A stretch of DNA of 27,668 nt, from contig CABPSV020000037.1 in NCBI GenBank assembly GCA_902459845.2, forward strand, positions 1-27,668, read 5' to 3'. Below the pieces are notes generated by a model. That model did not search any database, had not been told where the DNA came from, and saw only the letters and a list, made by a program, of their open reading frames with translations. Shown here piece after piece: positions 10,841 through 20,401 of this stretch (within the stretch, counting starts at the first letter, position 1; every line of letters begins with the position of its first letter). Position numbers and translations under genes: made by a program. The stretch is from Hepatocystis sp. ex Piliocolobus tephrosceles (taxonomy: Eukaryota; Apicomplexa; Aconoidasida; Haemosporida; Plasmodiidae).

Positions 10841-11191
10841 AATATATATATTATGTTATTTTTTTACTTGTTACTTCACTTTAGCTAATACTATATTACT
10901 CCTTTTTGTACATGCACACTTTTAATTTAATCGTACATATTTTTATAAAGTGAGTCAATAGGTTAGTCAGTTAGTTCGTTACCCAACCAGTTAGTCTGTA
11001 TTATTACATTTTTTTTTTTTTTTTTTTTTTTTAATACACTTTTGTATTATACTTTATTTAGGAATTCAAGTCAACCCATTAAAATTTCAGAGGAAGGTGA
11101 CACTACAAGTATGAGTGGAATTGAAATTGCGAAGAGAAAATTAAAAGAAATAATCGAAAATGAAGAAGTTCAAAAAAAACAAAGAAGTTAG
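7167..11191 (+). CDS. SYF1: Pre-mRNA-splicing factor SYF1/XAB2 (HAT-repeat protein), five exons
   Basis: Exons are 7167-10028, 10164-10238, 10425-10550, 10715-10803 and 11062-11191. All junctions are GT..AG and keep frame, giving 1093 residues. SYF1 is a helical HAT-repeat scaffold of the NineTeen/Prp19-associated complex, needed to activate the spliceosome; XAB2 is the human counterpart. Matches include [14 protein letters not shown] (near residue 210), typical of the N-terminal HAT block. The C-terminal run contains [16 protein letters not shown] and, across exon 4, [20 protein letters not shown], the strongest family signature. The junctions align to the family without a gap. The N-terminus (about 1-200) is divergent and Asn/Asp-rich. 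Residues about 469-600 are a Ser/Gly, then Ser-Asp-Asn-Lys, then Lys-rich insert between the two HAT blocks, absent from other SYF1 proteins I know. All introns lie in the last eighth of the coding sequence. Intron 1 has the weak donor GTTATA and a T44 tract. Confidence 0.93.
8571..8829 (+). repeat. Two abutting 15-bp coding arrays in SYF1
   Basis: The first part (about 8571-8705) is about nine units encoding SGSSE or SGSSK. The second (about 8706-8829) is about eight units encoding SSDNK, one with SRDNK. Both have a 15-bp period in the same register, and the array keeps the frame. It lies between the N-terminal and C-terminal HAT blocks. Confidence 0.92.
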
Positions 11192-11777
11192 CTTTGTATA
11201 AAATAACATTCCTTTTTTTTTTTTTTTTTTGTTTGTAACTATCTTAACATTTAATCCGCCACTTTACCTTTTTAGAAGTACATAAAAATGTGAGCAGGTA
11301 TATATATATATGTGTGTCTATATGTCTATAATAAACATTTACAAACTTTGCTAATACACAAACTCTATTATATTATAATACAAAAAAAAAAAAAAAAATA
11401 ATAATAAATAAATAATCATAAAAACAATATATATTAGTAATTTAATTAAAATGATGATGTGCTTTTTTATTTTGACTATTTTTTAATTAATTTTAAACAT
11501 TATATTTATCTGCATTTTTTTTTTTTTTTTTTTTTTTTTGGTTTTACATCTTTTCAATATTTTAACTGACATATAATATTAAAGTGCATTAAACTATTTT
11601 TAATAAATGCATAAATATGCCATAAAAAAAAAAAGAAAAAGAACAAGTTATAATAGCTAAGTTAAATTAAAAACATATTCGATTTATCTTTTAAAAAAAG
11701 CAAAAAAAAAAATAAATAAATAAGGCTTATTTTATGTATTATTATGTGTAAAACAATTTAAAGGAGAAAAAAAAAAC

Positions 11778-11817
<40 letters not shown>

Positions 11818-11993
11818 CTGTCTTAAAATATATATAATTAAGCTCAAACTGCTTTACTTTTTTCGAAGCATTTAAAAAAAAAAATTTCTTTTTCGTTTAG
11901 TCTACATTTTTGTTTGTACTTATTTGAACTTATGTATGATGTTAAAAAAGAAAAAAAAAAAAAAAAAAAACTAATGATGTGTGTCATTGTATA

Positions 11994-12031
<38 letters not shown>

Positions 12032-12125
12032 ACATATGTGTATGAACATGCATATGGATGCATTGTGAACATTATTGTTTAAAAGGGATATATATACACA
12101 CATTTGAGCAGTAAAAATATAAAAA
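11192..12125. other. Intergenic region between SYF1 and the next gene
   Basis: 0.9 kb holding the 3' UTR of SYF1 and the promoter of the following same-strand gene. It has T tracts (11514-11539, 11780-11817), A tracts and a TA microsatellite at about 11997-12027. The ATG-containing frames are low complexity. Nothing else seen. Confidence 0.65.
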
Positions 12126-13643
12126 ATGGGATATACATTTAAGTTTTACAAGCATAAACATTTGCTAAAACTAAAAGAGAAATGGAAGTATTTGGATAGA
12201 TATATGATTTATTGTTTAAATAACATAAAGGCAGAATGTATATATAATAATAAAATTAATGAGGAAGATGTAGTGAAAAAAGGTAAAATAGAACATAATT
12301 CCAATATAGAAAAGCAGAAACAACAAGAGTCTGAACTAGTTTATTCCGATATAGTTAATATACTTCAACAGTCATCTATGTGTATTACGACATTTGATGA
12401 AAATAATAATAAAGATGATGTAAATAGCAAAAATAATATCATCGGAATAACTTCGCTTGATTATGAACTAAATATATTTACAAAAGAAAAGAATAAAAAT
12501 AAACAACTAGAGTTAAATGATTTTTATACTCGTTTATCATTATTTATAAAACGATATAATATTATATCTACTCCAAAATGTAATAATACATTAATAATAA
12601 ATCTGTTATTAACTAATGACACTAAATACTATGATGATTTGTATGATTATATATTTAGTCTATATGATAACGTTTTATTCATTTTATTACTTTTATCAAA
12701 TGAAAATAATACATACCATGATAATACATACCATGATAACATGTACAAAAAAGACAACAATAATAGTGTAAATGAAAATGTGATTGCTAAGGGGTTAGTA
12801 GTAGAATTAAAAAAAGACCTGAACATAAAAAATTCATTATATAATAAGGTAATAGTTCTTAATAAATATTTTTATGTTAATAAATTTTTTTTAAGATTAA
12901 CTATAAGTGATGATATATATGATTTACATGAACTGCTTAAGAAATATTCATCTGAAAATATAAATAAAGAGAATGATTACCTGATTTATAATATTATTGA
13001 AAACAAAACAGATTTGGACATATTAATAAGTATATTAAATAGTAAAAAAAAAATAATAGGTTTTGCCTGGTTAAAAAAAAACATAGATCTTAATATTTTA
13101 GTTAACTTATACAATTTAAAGGATTACAACTATCTTATGAAAAAAGAATTTTTTTCAGAAATATCCAAGCAACTGGTATTGTTCCTTTTTTTTTTTATTT
13201 TTTTTTCTATATACAAAAAAAAATAAAAAATAAAAAATAAAAAATAAAAAATAAAAAAATTGAACATATAAGCATATAAACATGCAAATATAGTCGTATG
13301 TAAAAAAAAAAGAAAAAAAAAAAAAAAGAAAAAGTGTACATCTTAAAACATGTTACATGTTCTACTATATTTTCCCCTTTTAGAAATCATACAAAAGCAG
13401 TGACAAGAATTTAAAAAAAAAAAAAAAGAAATACATGTTTGTTGAATTTAAGCAATATATTTTAAAAAACATAAAATTAGAATCTCTAGATTGTTTAGAA
13501 AAAAAATACGAAATTAAAGAAGAACTTATTTATGAATTTCTGAGTGAACATATAATTCACGATGTGGACATATATGCCGATTATTTTATAAAACAAAATA
13601 TAGATATAAATAAGTTAATAAAAAACATTTATAGTAAGGTATA

Positions 13644-13682
<39 letters not shown>

Positions 13683-14934
13683 AGACAAATACATACATAT
13701 ATACAAAAGTGCATATGTGTATATTAAATTAGTATAATCCTTTTTGTATACGTTTTTACTAAATATAATATATGCATAAAAAAAAAAAAAAAAAAAAAAA
13801 AAGCGTAATGATTGATATATTTATTTTTGAAAAACATTTTTTTGCTTTATACCACTGTGTATATATATGTATATGCATATGTACACTATGTGTAATATTT
13901 TTATTATTTTTGTTTTTATTATTCTAAACAGCTAGAATATGATTACGAACACTTTAAACGCGATTCTGGAAGTAACATACATCTTGCTAGCTTAAACAAG
14001 TTAATAAGTTTGTGTTCACATATAAGTTTTACAGATGTAAAGAAATTTAAAAAAAAAGAAAAAAAAAAAATGAACATTTAAGCATATAAACATGCAAATA
14101 TATGTACATATGTTAATATGTGAATATTACAAAAATAAGCATAAACATAAAACAAATTTTTGTATGATAAAATGTTTTAACTTTCGATCTCTTAGTAGAA
14201 CCAACTTTTGTTTTTTGCATACTTTTAACTTATTTTTATTCGATTTTTAACGTATGTTTACCCGATTTTTTTACTTATTAGGTAGCCAAAGTTTGCGAAA
14301 AGTTTCACAAACATTTCGAAAAAATCGAAATGCTATATTTTAATTTTAATAATGATAAAACATATAAAAAAATATACGAAAACATCAAAAAGCTAAGACA
14401 CACAAAAAAAAATGATGAATCATTTAAAACAGGTATTAAATTGAATACAAATGTATATAATAACAAAATAGTAAAAAAAATATGTTATAAAAAAAAAACC
14501 GACATTATTTTTTATATGACATAAACTTTTTTTTTCTTGTGCTTTTTGTTCTATATAAATCTACGTTTTTGTAATTTTACATATACATATGTACCACTTA
14601 ATAATATATATGTACCACTTAATAGGTAGTAAAAGAATAAATACCATGAAAATGAACCGAGTTAATAGCATTAAAAAATCACAAAAAGATTTTAAAGATG
14701 TAATAACTTTGTCTTACTACGATATTTTTTTGTTACTAGAAAACATTTACCCTGATACTTTTAAAAAGGTAAGTGCAAAAAAAAAATGTAGCTAATAAGA
14801 ACGATTAAAACGGTAAAAAAAGAAAAATGGTAAAAAATATGACCCTTCTTTTTACTGAGTGTTAAAAACACCTTTTATATGTACTTCTTCATATACAAAC
14901 ATATATATATATATATATTAACATATTTATGTAC

Positions 14935-14971
<37 letters not shown>

Positions 14972-15598
14972 GAGATTATACTATTATTTTTATTTTTAGA
15001 CTTGTATGATTTTATTAGTATAGATGAACTTACACCTTTCGATTGTATTGCATTTAAACAATATCTAGATGAGTTAGTAAATATCAGAACTATATATTTT
15101 ATATGCAAATATAAACATGTCGACTGGTTACGTAATCTTAATCAAAATGAGAAAAATGCATTTTCTTTAAATTTATTTATTTTAAATGATAAATATTATA
15201 ACAACTGCAAAGAAATATTATTAAGAATGGAAAATATATTTTTTAACGAAGTTGATTATATTATTGCAACTAACAACGAACGGATGAATATTCCATTAAT
15301 ATTAAACTATTTTAATAGAGTTAAAAAAAAAAACAAAAATAATACATTAGAATCATTATATATACTAAATAAATATACTCTTTTTTTATTACCATATACT
15401 GATTATATGAAACTAGGTGATATCGATAAGGTATTTCATTTTTTAAAAAATGTTAATCACTCTGAAAAGAACAAAATAAATCAAATTATTGCAGGACTAA
15501 AGGAATTTATAAAAAAAAAAACAATTGAAACCTTTCAACAACTAGAACAGCAACACTTATGTTTAGGTTCGAATAATATTTTTGCACGTGTATTTTGA
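12126..15598 (+). CDS. Unrecognised helical protein, six exons
   Basis: Start ATG at 12126 after an A-rich leader. Exons are 12126-13175, 13384-13638, 13932-14036, 14282-14432, 14626-14768 and 14969-15598. Donors are GTATTG, GTATAG, GTAAAG, GTATTA and GTAAGT; all acceptors end in AG after T-rich tracts. Junction phases are 0, 0, 0, 1, 0 and agree, giving 777 residues. I recognise no domain. The protein looks helical and rich in Leu, Ile, Asn and Lys, with no signal peptide or clear membrane span. Hydrophobic stretches include NVLFILLLL (near 185) and NEIILLFLFLDLYDFI at the start of exon 6, which has the highest complexity and is probably the conserved part. A Lys8 run opens exon 2. Two HDNTY/HDNMY-type units near residue 197 are a small duplication. 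It lies head to tail between SYF1 and UBA2, with no evidence of a shared function. The first donor is the least certain junction. Confidence 0.8.
13261..13292 (+). repeat. Intron-repeated 32-bp element, copy 1 (intron 1)
   Basis: The segment starts TGAACATATAAGCATATAAA and continues CATGCAAATATA. It matches 14071-14102 in intron 3 of the same gene at 31 of 32 positions. It begins 86 bases after the intron 1 donor and follows an A-rich stretch, as does the other copy. Confidence 0.9.
14071..14102 (+). repeat. Intron-repeated 32-bp element, copy 2 (intron 3)
   Basis: The segment starts TGAACATTTAAGCATATAAA and continues CATGCAAATATA. It differs from copy 1 only at its eighth base. It begins 35 bases after the intron 3 donor, directly after an A-rich tract. 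Confidence 0.9.
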
Positions 15599-15784
15599 CA
15601 TCGACACGTGTACACATATGAACATATATACATATACATGAGTCGTACAAAAAAACACACACAGGCATATAGACATATAGACATATAGTTACATAGGCAA
15701 TATGACCATATAAGGTATACACACGTACATATTGAATTAATAACCCTACACAATTAAATTCCAAAAAATTTCATTCTGTTTTTT

Positions 15785-15944
15785 ATCATTACCTTTTTTT
15801 ATCACTCCCTTTTTTTATCACTACCTTTTTTTATCACTACCTTTTTTTATCACTACCTTTTTTTATCACTACCTTTTTTTATCACTACCTTTTTTTATCA
15901 CTACCTTTTTTTATCACTACCTTTTTTTATCACTACCTTTTTTT
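15785..15944 (+). repeat. 16-bp non-coding tandem array running into the assembly gap
   Basis: Ten units of ATCACTACCTTTTTTT start at 15785 and repeat every 16 bases to 15929. The first two carry changes (ATCATT, ATCACTCCC) and the other eight are identical. The last unit ends exactly where the N run begins. It is 3' of the unrecognised gene. Confidence 0.95.
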
Positions 15945-16044
15945 NNNNNNNNNNNNNNNNNNNNNNNNNNNNNNNNNNNNNNNNNNNNNNNNNNNNNNNN
16001 NNNNNNNNNNNNNNNNNNNNNNNNNNNNNNNNNNNNNNNNNNNN
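15945..16044. other. Assembly gap (100 N)
   Basis: Exactly 100 unknown bases, the usual placeholder for a gap of unknown size. It abuts a 16-bp tandem array, so the missing sequence is probably more copies of that array. The apparent frame through it (15917-16123, minus) is meaningless. Confidence 0.97.
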
Positions 16045-16507
16045 AAAAGTACACAAATAAAAAAAATTCACCATGTACAAGTGTATATATATATATACTG
16101 ATTAATACACAAATCGATATCATTGTAATGTTAAGAATGTGTCATTAAATATGTTTTAACAAAAGGAAATGGAAAAAAAAAAAAAATAAATAAAATAATA
16201 ACTATTATTATTTTTTATAAGTTCATAGAAATTTTAAGACAACAGTGAAAAATAATTAAGATGAAAATATATCGATATAATGCTCATAATACACAACACA
16301 TAGTTACAAATGGTTAAAAAATAAGTTTTATTTTGCATGACATATATATATATATATATATATACCACCCTTTGGGCATTTTTGTACCGTTTAATTACAT
16401 ATTTTGCTACGTGGCATGTTACATTCTTTAATATTTTATATTGCATTGTTTTGCCTTTTCATCCATTTTATGTTCATTATTTTTTTTTATTTTTTTTTAT
16501 TTTTTTT

Positions 16508-16556
<49 letters not shown>

Positions 16557-16686
16557 TTTTTTTTTTTTATTTTTTTTTATTTTTTATGAGTATCTTACGT
16601 TGTCAAAGGCATTTTATCACATGCTAGTTAATTCGTTAATTGTTTATATTACATTATTAAATTCATCTAATTTTAAGTAACAGTTT

Positions 16687-16740
16687 TAACAATGTTTTGT
16701 TATCTAGCCCAATATAAGTAGTAACATCTTAATATTTGGG
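16687..16740 (+). other. Two adjacent hairpins, possible structured RNA or UTR element
   Basis: The first is TAACAA / TTGTTA with a four-base loop TGTT (16687-16702). Five bases later CCCAATAT (16708-16715) pairs with ATATTTGGG (16732-16740) with one bulged T. The patch is clearly less AT-rich than its surroundings. No known ncRNA family is recognised. It could belong to the UBA2 5' UTR. Confidence 0.25.
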
Positions 16741-16810
16741 TCAGTTTTCTACTAATAAGGAGAGTTAGCTTTTTATTTTTTTTTTTTATATTAACAAGTA
16801 TAAGAAGAAG

Positions 16811-16841
<31 letters not shown>

Positions 16842-16978
16842 ACTTAAGTGAATTATCTATCCTTAAGGTCATACTTAAAAATGCGACTACATGTATAATA
16901 TTTATATATTTTTATTTTATCATTTTTTATTTAAGTTCGGTATGAAAAAACAAAATAATTCAAACGGTGAGATAATGG

Positions 16979-17031
<53 letters not shown>

Positions 17032-17253
17032 GATAAAACTTGACATAAATTATTATATTATTGCAATCATGTGATGCATAAGAATATTTAATACACTTTT
17101 TATTTTGTATTTTATTTTCTCTTTTTTAAAACGAAATTTTCTCTTTTAAATTTTTTAAAGGATAAAAATTATCTATAAAATAGTAAAAAAAAAAATATGT
17201 ATAATCATAAATATACATAATAATTAATATATGTATACATGTATATAGTAATA

Positions 17254-17293
<40 letters not shown>

Positions 17294-17468
17294 TAAAAAC
17301 AAAAATAAAATAATAAAGGCCAAATGATTAAGGTAGAACAATTCATGGTATACGTAGATAGACCTAGTTAATAGGACGTATTATCAAGTGTTACCTTTTT
17401 TTCTCCCTTTCTTTCTTTCTTTCTTTCTTTTTTTTTTATTTTTTGTTTTTTCCCGATTATTGATCAAA

Positions 17469-19402
17469 ATGCATAAAACAATGCGTAAGATGTTCGACAG
17501 CAGAATATGCGAAAAGATAGAAAACATGAAGATTTTATTGGTAGGTGCTGGTGGGATAGGATCTGAATTTTTAAAAAATATTATAACGATGGGATGTAAA
17601 AATATTGATATTATAGATATCGATACAATTGATATAACAAATTTGAATAGACAATTTTTATTTAAAAAAAAAGATATAAAAAAGTATAAAGCTTTTGTAG
17701 CAAAGGAAAAGGCGTTGTCACATAATACAGATTTGAATATAAATGCATATACATTTGATGTTTGTACGATGAATAGTAGTGATATTTCCAAATATGATTA
17801 TATAGTAAATGCTTTAGACAATATAAAAGCTAGGACGTATGTAAACAAGTTATGTATAATGGAAAATAAAGTTTTAATAGAAGCAGGTAGTACTGGTTAT
17901 AATGGTCAAGTATATCCTATTTATTCAAACGAAACAAAATGTTATAATTGTGAAGAAAAACCTAAAAATAAAACTTATGCTATTTGTACTATAAGACAAA
18001 CACCAACTTTACCTGAACATTGTGTAGCTTGGGGAAAATTAATTTACGAAACTTTTTTTTGTAAAAACGATAACGAAACAATGATTGATATTAAAAATCA
18101 TATAGAAGAAGAAACTAAAAAAAGAAATATGTATAAAGAAGAAATTATTATATTTATTTTTAATTATTTATTTTATGATAATATTAAACAGTTATTCGAT
18201 TTGAAAAAAAATTATGCGATTATGCCACAGCCTATACATTTTAATGAACAAAGTGTAGTTATACATAATAAAGAGAATATTGTTGAAGGAATTGGTATAG
18301 AAGTTGGAGAGGATAGTAATGTTAAAGCAGACAGTGTTAAAGCAGACAGTGTTAAAGCAGACAGTGGTAAAGCAGACAGTGGTAAAGCAGACAGTGTTAA
18401 AGCAGACAGTGGTAAAGCAGACAGTGTTAATGTAAAGTGTACTAATACAAAGTGTATTGATGAAAAGTGTACTAATACAAAGTGTATTGATGAAAAGTGT
18501 ACTGACAGTTATATTGGCCAGACCAACAATGATAAAACATTTTCAAATCGTATCCAATTACAATCTAAAAAAATTTGGAACAAGGAAGAATGTATAAAAA
18601 TATATTTTGAAATTTTCAAAAAATTATATGAATATTTAAATATAAATAAAAAAACAGAAAAATATTTAATATTTGATAAAGATGATGATTACTGTATTAA
18701 TTTTATAACAGCAATATCTAATTTGAGAATGTTAAATTTTTCAATTAATCGTATAAGTAAATTCGATGTTCAATCTATTGCTGGTAATATAATTCCAGCA
18801 ATTTCTTCGACAAATGCAATTGTTGCTTCATTACAAGGAGTACAATTAATTCATACAATTGAATATTTTGAAATATTAAAAAAAAATAATGAAAAATTAA
18901 ATATAAGAGATAGTAAAGCTAAACATGTATGGATTAAAAGTGTAGTTAACGGAAATAAAATTTTTGTTAGGGGTAATTTAGTAAATTCAGAAAAATTAGA
19001 AAAACCTAATCCTAAATGTTTAATATGTCAACAACCTATTGTTACTATTTATATTAAAAATTTTCAGAAAATGACATTATATGATTTTGTAAAAAATCTA
19101 TGTATGAATGAATTGAAATTTTTATATCCATGTTTAGATAAAAATGATCGAAATATATTTGATTATGATACATTTGCGGAAGGAATTGAAGAATATATAG
19201 ATAGCTTATATAATTCTTTACATGAATGGGGTATAAAAAATGGCGAAGTACTTATTTTGACAGATTACCACAATGATAAAGATCAGGTAGAAATATATTT
19301 AAAAGAAAATAATCTTTTACAAAATGAATATATCTTGGATTATACAATGTTTCAAAAGGAGAAAACAATTTTAGATCCACTTACGGACACAGATAAAGGG
19401 TA

Positions 19403-19456
<54 letters not shown>

Positions 19457-19463
19457 CAGTAGT

Positions 19464-19506
<43 letters not shown>

Positions 19507-19859
19507 GTGCGTCTTTTTTGTAGTAGTCGTGGTAGTAGTAGTAGTAGTAGTACATGTATGTTTACGTGTTTATATATTTATTTCATTGTGTGTTTATCCG
19601 TTTAATTGTTTTTACTTCCCTACTAAATTCACTCTTTCCATTCTACTCGTTTTAATTTTTTAGGATAAAAAAAAGAAAACATGACGCTATGGACGACGCA
19701 ATGAAAGATGACATGTTGCAGATAAATAAAAAAAAAAAAGATAATGAACAAGTAGAAGAAATAGAAGAAATAGAAGAAATAGCAGACATAGGAATAATAG
19801 AAGAAATAGTGATAGATGATAACGAAAATAAAAATGAAAACATTTTTTTAATTGATTAA
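17469..19859 (+). CDS. UBA2: SUMO-activating enzyme subunit 2 (UBA2), two exons
   Basis: Exons are 17469-19399 and 19664-19859 (phase 2), giving 708 residues. UBA2 with AOS1 adenylates SUMO, forms a thioester on its Cys, and passes it to UBC9, mainly in the nucleus. Nucleotide-binding loop GAGGIGSE is at 26-33. DIDTIDITNLNRQFLF begins at D50. NALDN has D117. Zinc ligands are C158/C161 and C517/C520. The catalytic cysteine is C173 in CTIRQTP. The ubiquitin-fold domain (about 522-625, with LHEWGIKNGEVLIL) binds the E2. The numbering of D117, C158, C161 and C173 equals that of human UBA2 as I recall it. Exon 2 adds a basic KKRKHD stretch (nuclear signal candidate), an acidic EEI repeat and IVIDD followed by acidic residues, like a SUMO-interaction motif. 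Residues about 285-345 are a repeat insert between the catalytic Cys domain and the second zinc pair. I start at 17469; upstream frame is pyrimidine-rich leader. Confidence 0.96.
18321..18497 (+). repeat. Coding repeats in UBA2: 15-bp x7, then 30-bp x2
   Basis: 18321-18425 holds seven copies of a 15-bp unit encoding VKADS or GKADS (GTTAAAGCAGACAGT, with T/G variation at one base). 18438-18497 holds two identical 30-bp units encoding CTNTKCIDEK. Together with the next codon this puts cysteines at 324, 329, 334, 339 and 344. The frame is kept throughout. Confidence 0.93.
19404..19502 (+). repeat. A52 tract and TA microsatellite in the UBA2 intron
   Basis: The single intron (19400-19663, donor GTACAA, acceptor TTTTTTAG) begins with a run of 52 A after GTAC. 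This is followed by GCAGTAGTACAC and a TA repeat to about 19502, then a GTAGTAGTA stretch. Such an early, long A run right after the donor is unusual even here. Confidence 0.85.
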
Positions 19860-19994
19860 AAAAAAAAAAAAAAAAAATGACACGTGTTTAAGAGTTTTGT
19901 TCATAATTTTTTTCATTTAATTTTTTATTTTTTATTTTTTATTTTTTTTGTAAAAAAGTTATTATTTTCGCATTACTAATTATTAAGCTTTAAA

Positions 19995-20029
<35 letters not shown>

Positions 20030-20401
20030 ATTTATTTTTTTTTTTAATAATTAAAAAAACAAAATGTATAAAACTATATTCATATAGCAGACAAAAAACG
20101 ATTTTATTAATTTAAAAAAAAAAAAAAAAAAAAAAACTCAATCATAAGAATAAGAATTAATTAATAAATTGTTTTAAAATAAGTTGAAAAGACGAATAAG
20201 CAAGGAGATGGAACAAAACGAACGTACACAATGGACAAACAAAAAATGCACATAGTTAATGCATGTAGTTAATCCATGTAATTGAATTTGTAATAAAATA
20301 AGTTGTAGCTATTGAAAAATTACTAGACGATAAACGGTATATGGTTACTAGGTACCTATAATATATTACTGTTATATTTTTTTTTTTTTTTTTTCCCTTA
20401 C
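19860..20401. other. Convergent intergenic region between UBA2 and the large minus-strand gene
   Basis: About 0.5 kb. The left half is A/T homopolymers (19997-20026, 20115-20136). The right part, about 20180-20360, is noticeably less AT-rich than other intergenic DNA here. On the minus strand it could contain an extra 3' exon of the neighbouring gene (20256-20355). No independent gene seen. Confidence 0.55.

Larger units (their letters stand above)
15599..17468. other. Intergenic region upstream of UBA2
   Basis: 1.9 kb with the 3' UTR of the preceding gene, the 16-bp array, the N gap, a T-rich block (16485-16585), A tracts (16812-16838 and A47 at 16983-17029) and a T tract (17260-17286). A less AT-rich patch at 16680-16770 has paired hairpins. 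A pyrimidine tract with CTTT units (17393-17440) lies just before the UBA2 start, presumably in its 5' UTR. A short frame at 16942 (ATG then poly-Lys) has no support as a gene. Confidence 0.65.

Noticed and set aside
15560..15598. GGTTCGAAT, like a tRNA T-loop
   Set aside because: It lies in frame within the last exon (LGSNN), with no cloverleaf around it.
4245..15598. Functional link between the SNARE gene and the unrecognised six-exon gene (for example a tethering factor)
   Set aside because: Eukaryotic neighbours need not share function, and no tether domain is recognisable; it would be guesswork.
15785..15944. CRISPR array
   Set aside because: Units are directly tandem with no spacers, in a eukaryotic genome.
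16337..16680. Overlapping poly-Phe frames
   Set aside because: They come from a T-rich tract; three frames are open at once.
16942..17040. Short ORF MKKQNNSNGEIMA followed by poly-Lys
   Set aside because: It quickly becomes an A47 homopolymer and ends. A GTGAGA donor-like site lies inside, so it could be part of a UTR, but there is no support for a protein.
17388..17468. Upstream extension of the UBA2 frame
   Set aside because: It lacks an ATG at its start and encodes only Phe/Leu/Ser from a pyrimidine tract; the conserved domain fits the ATG at 17469.
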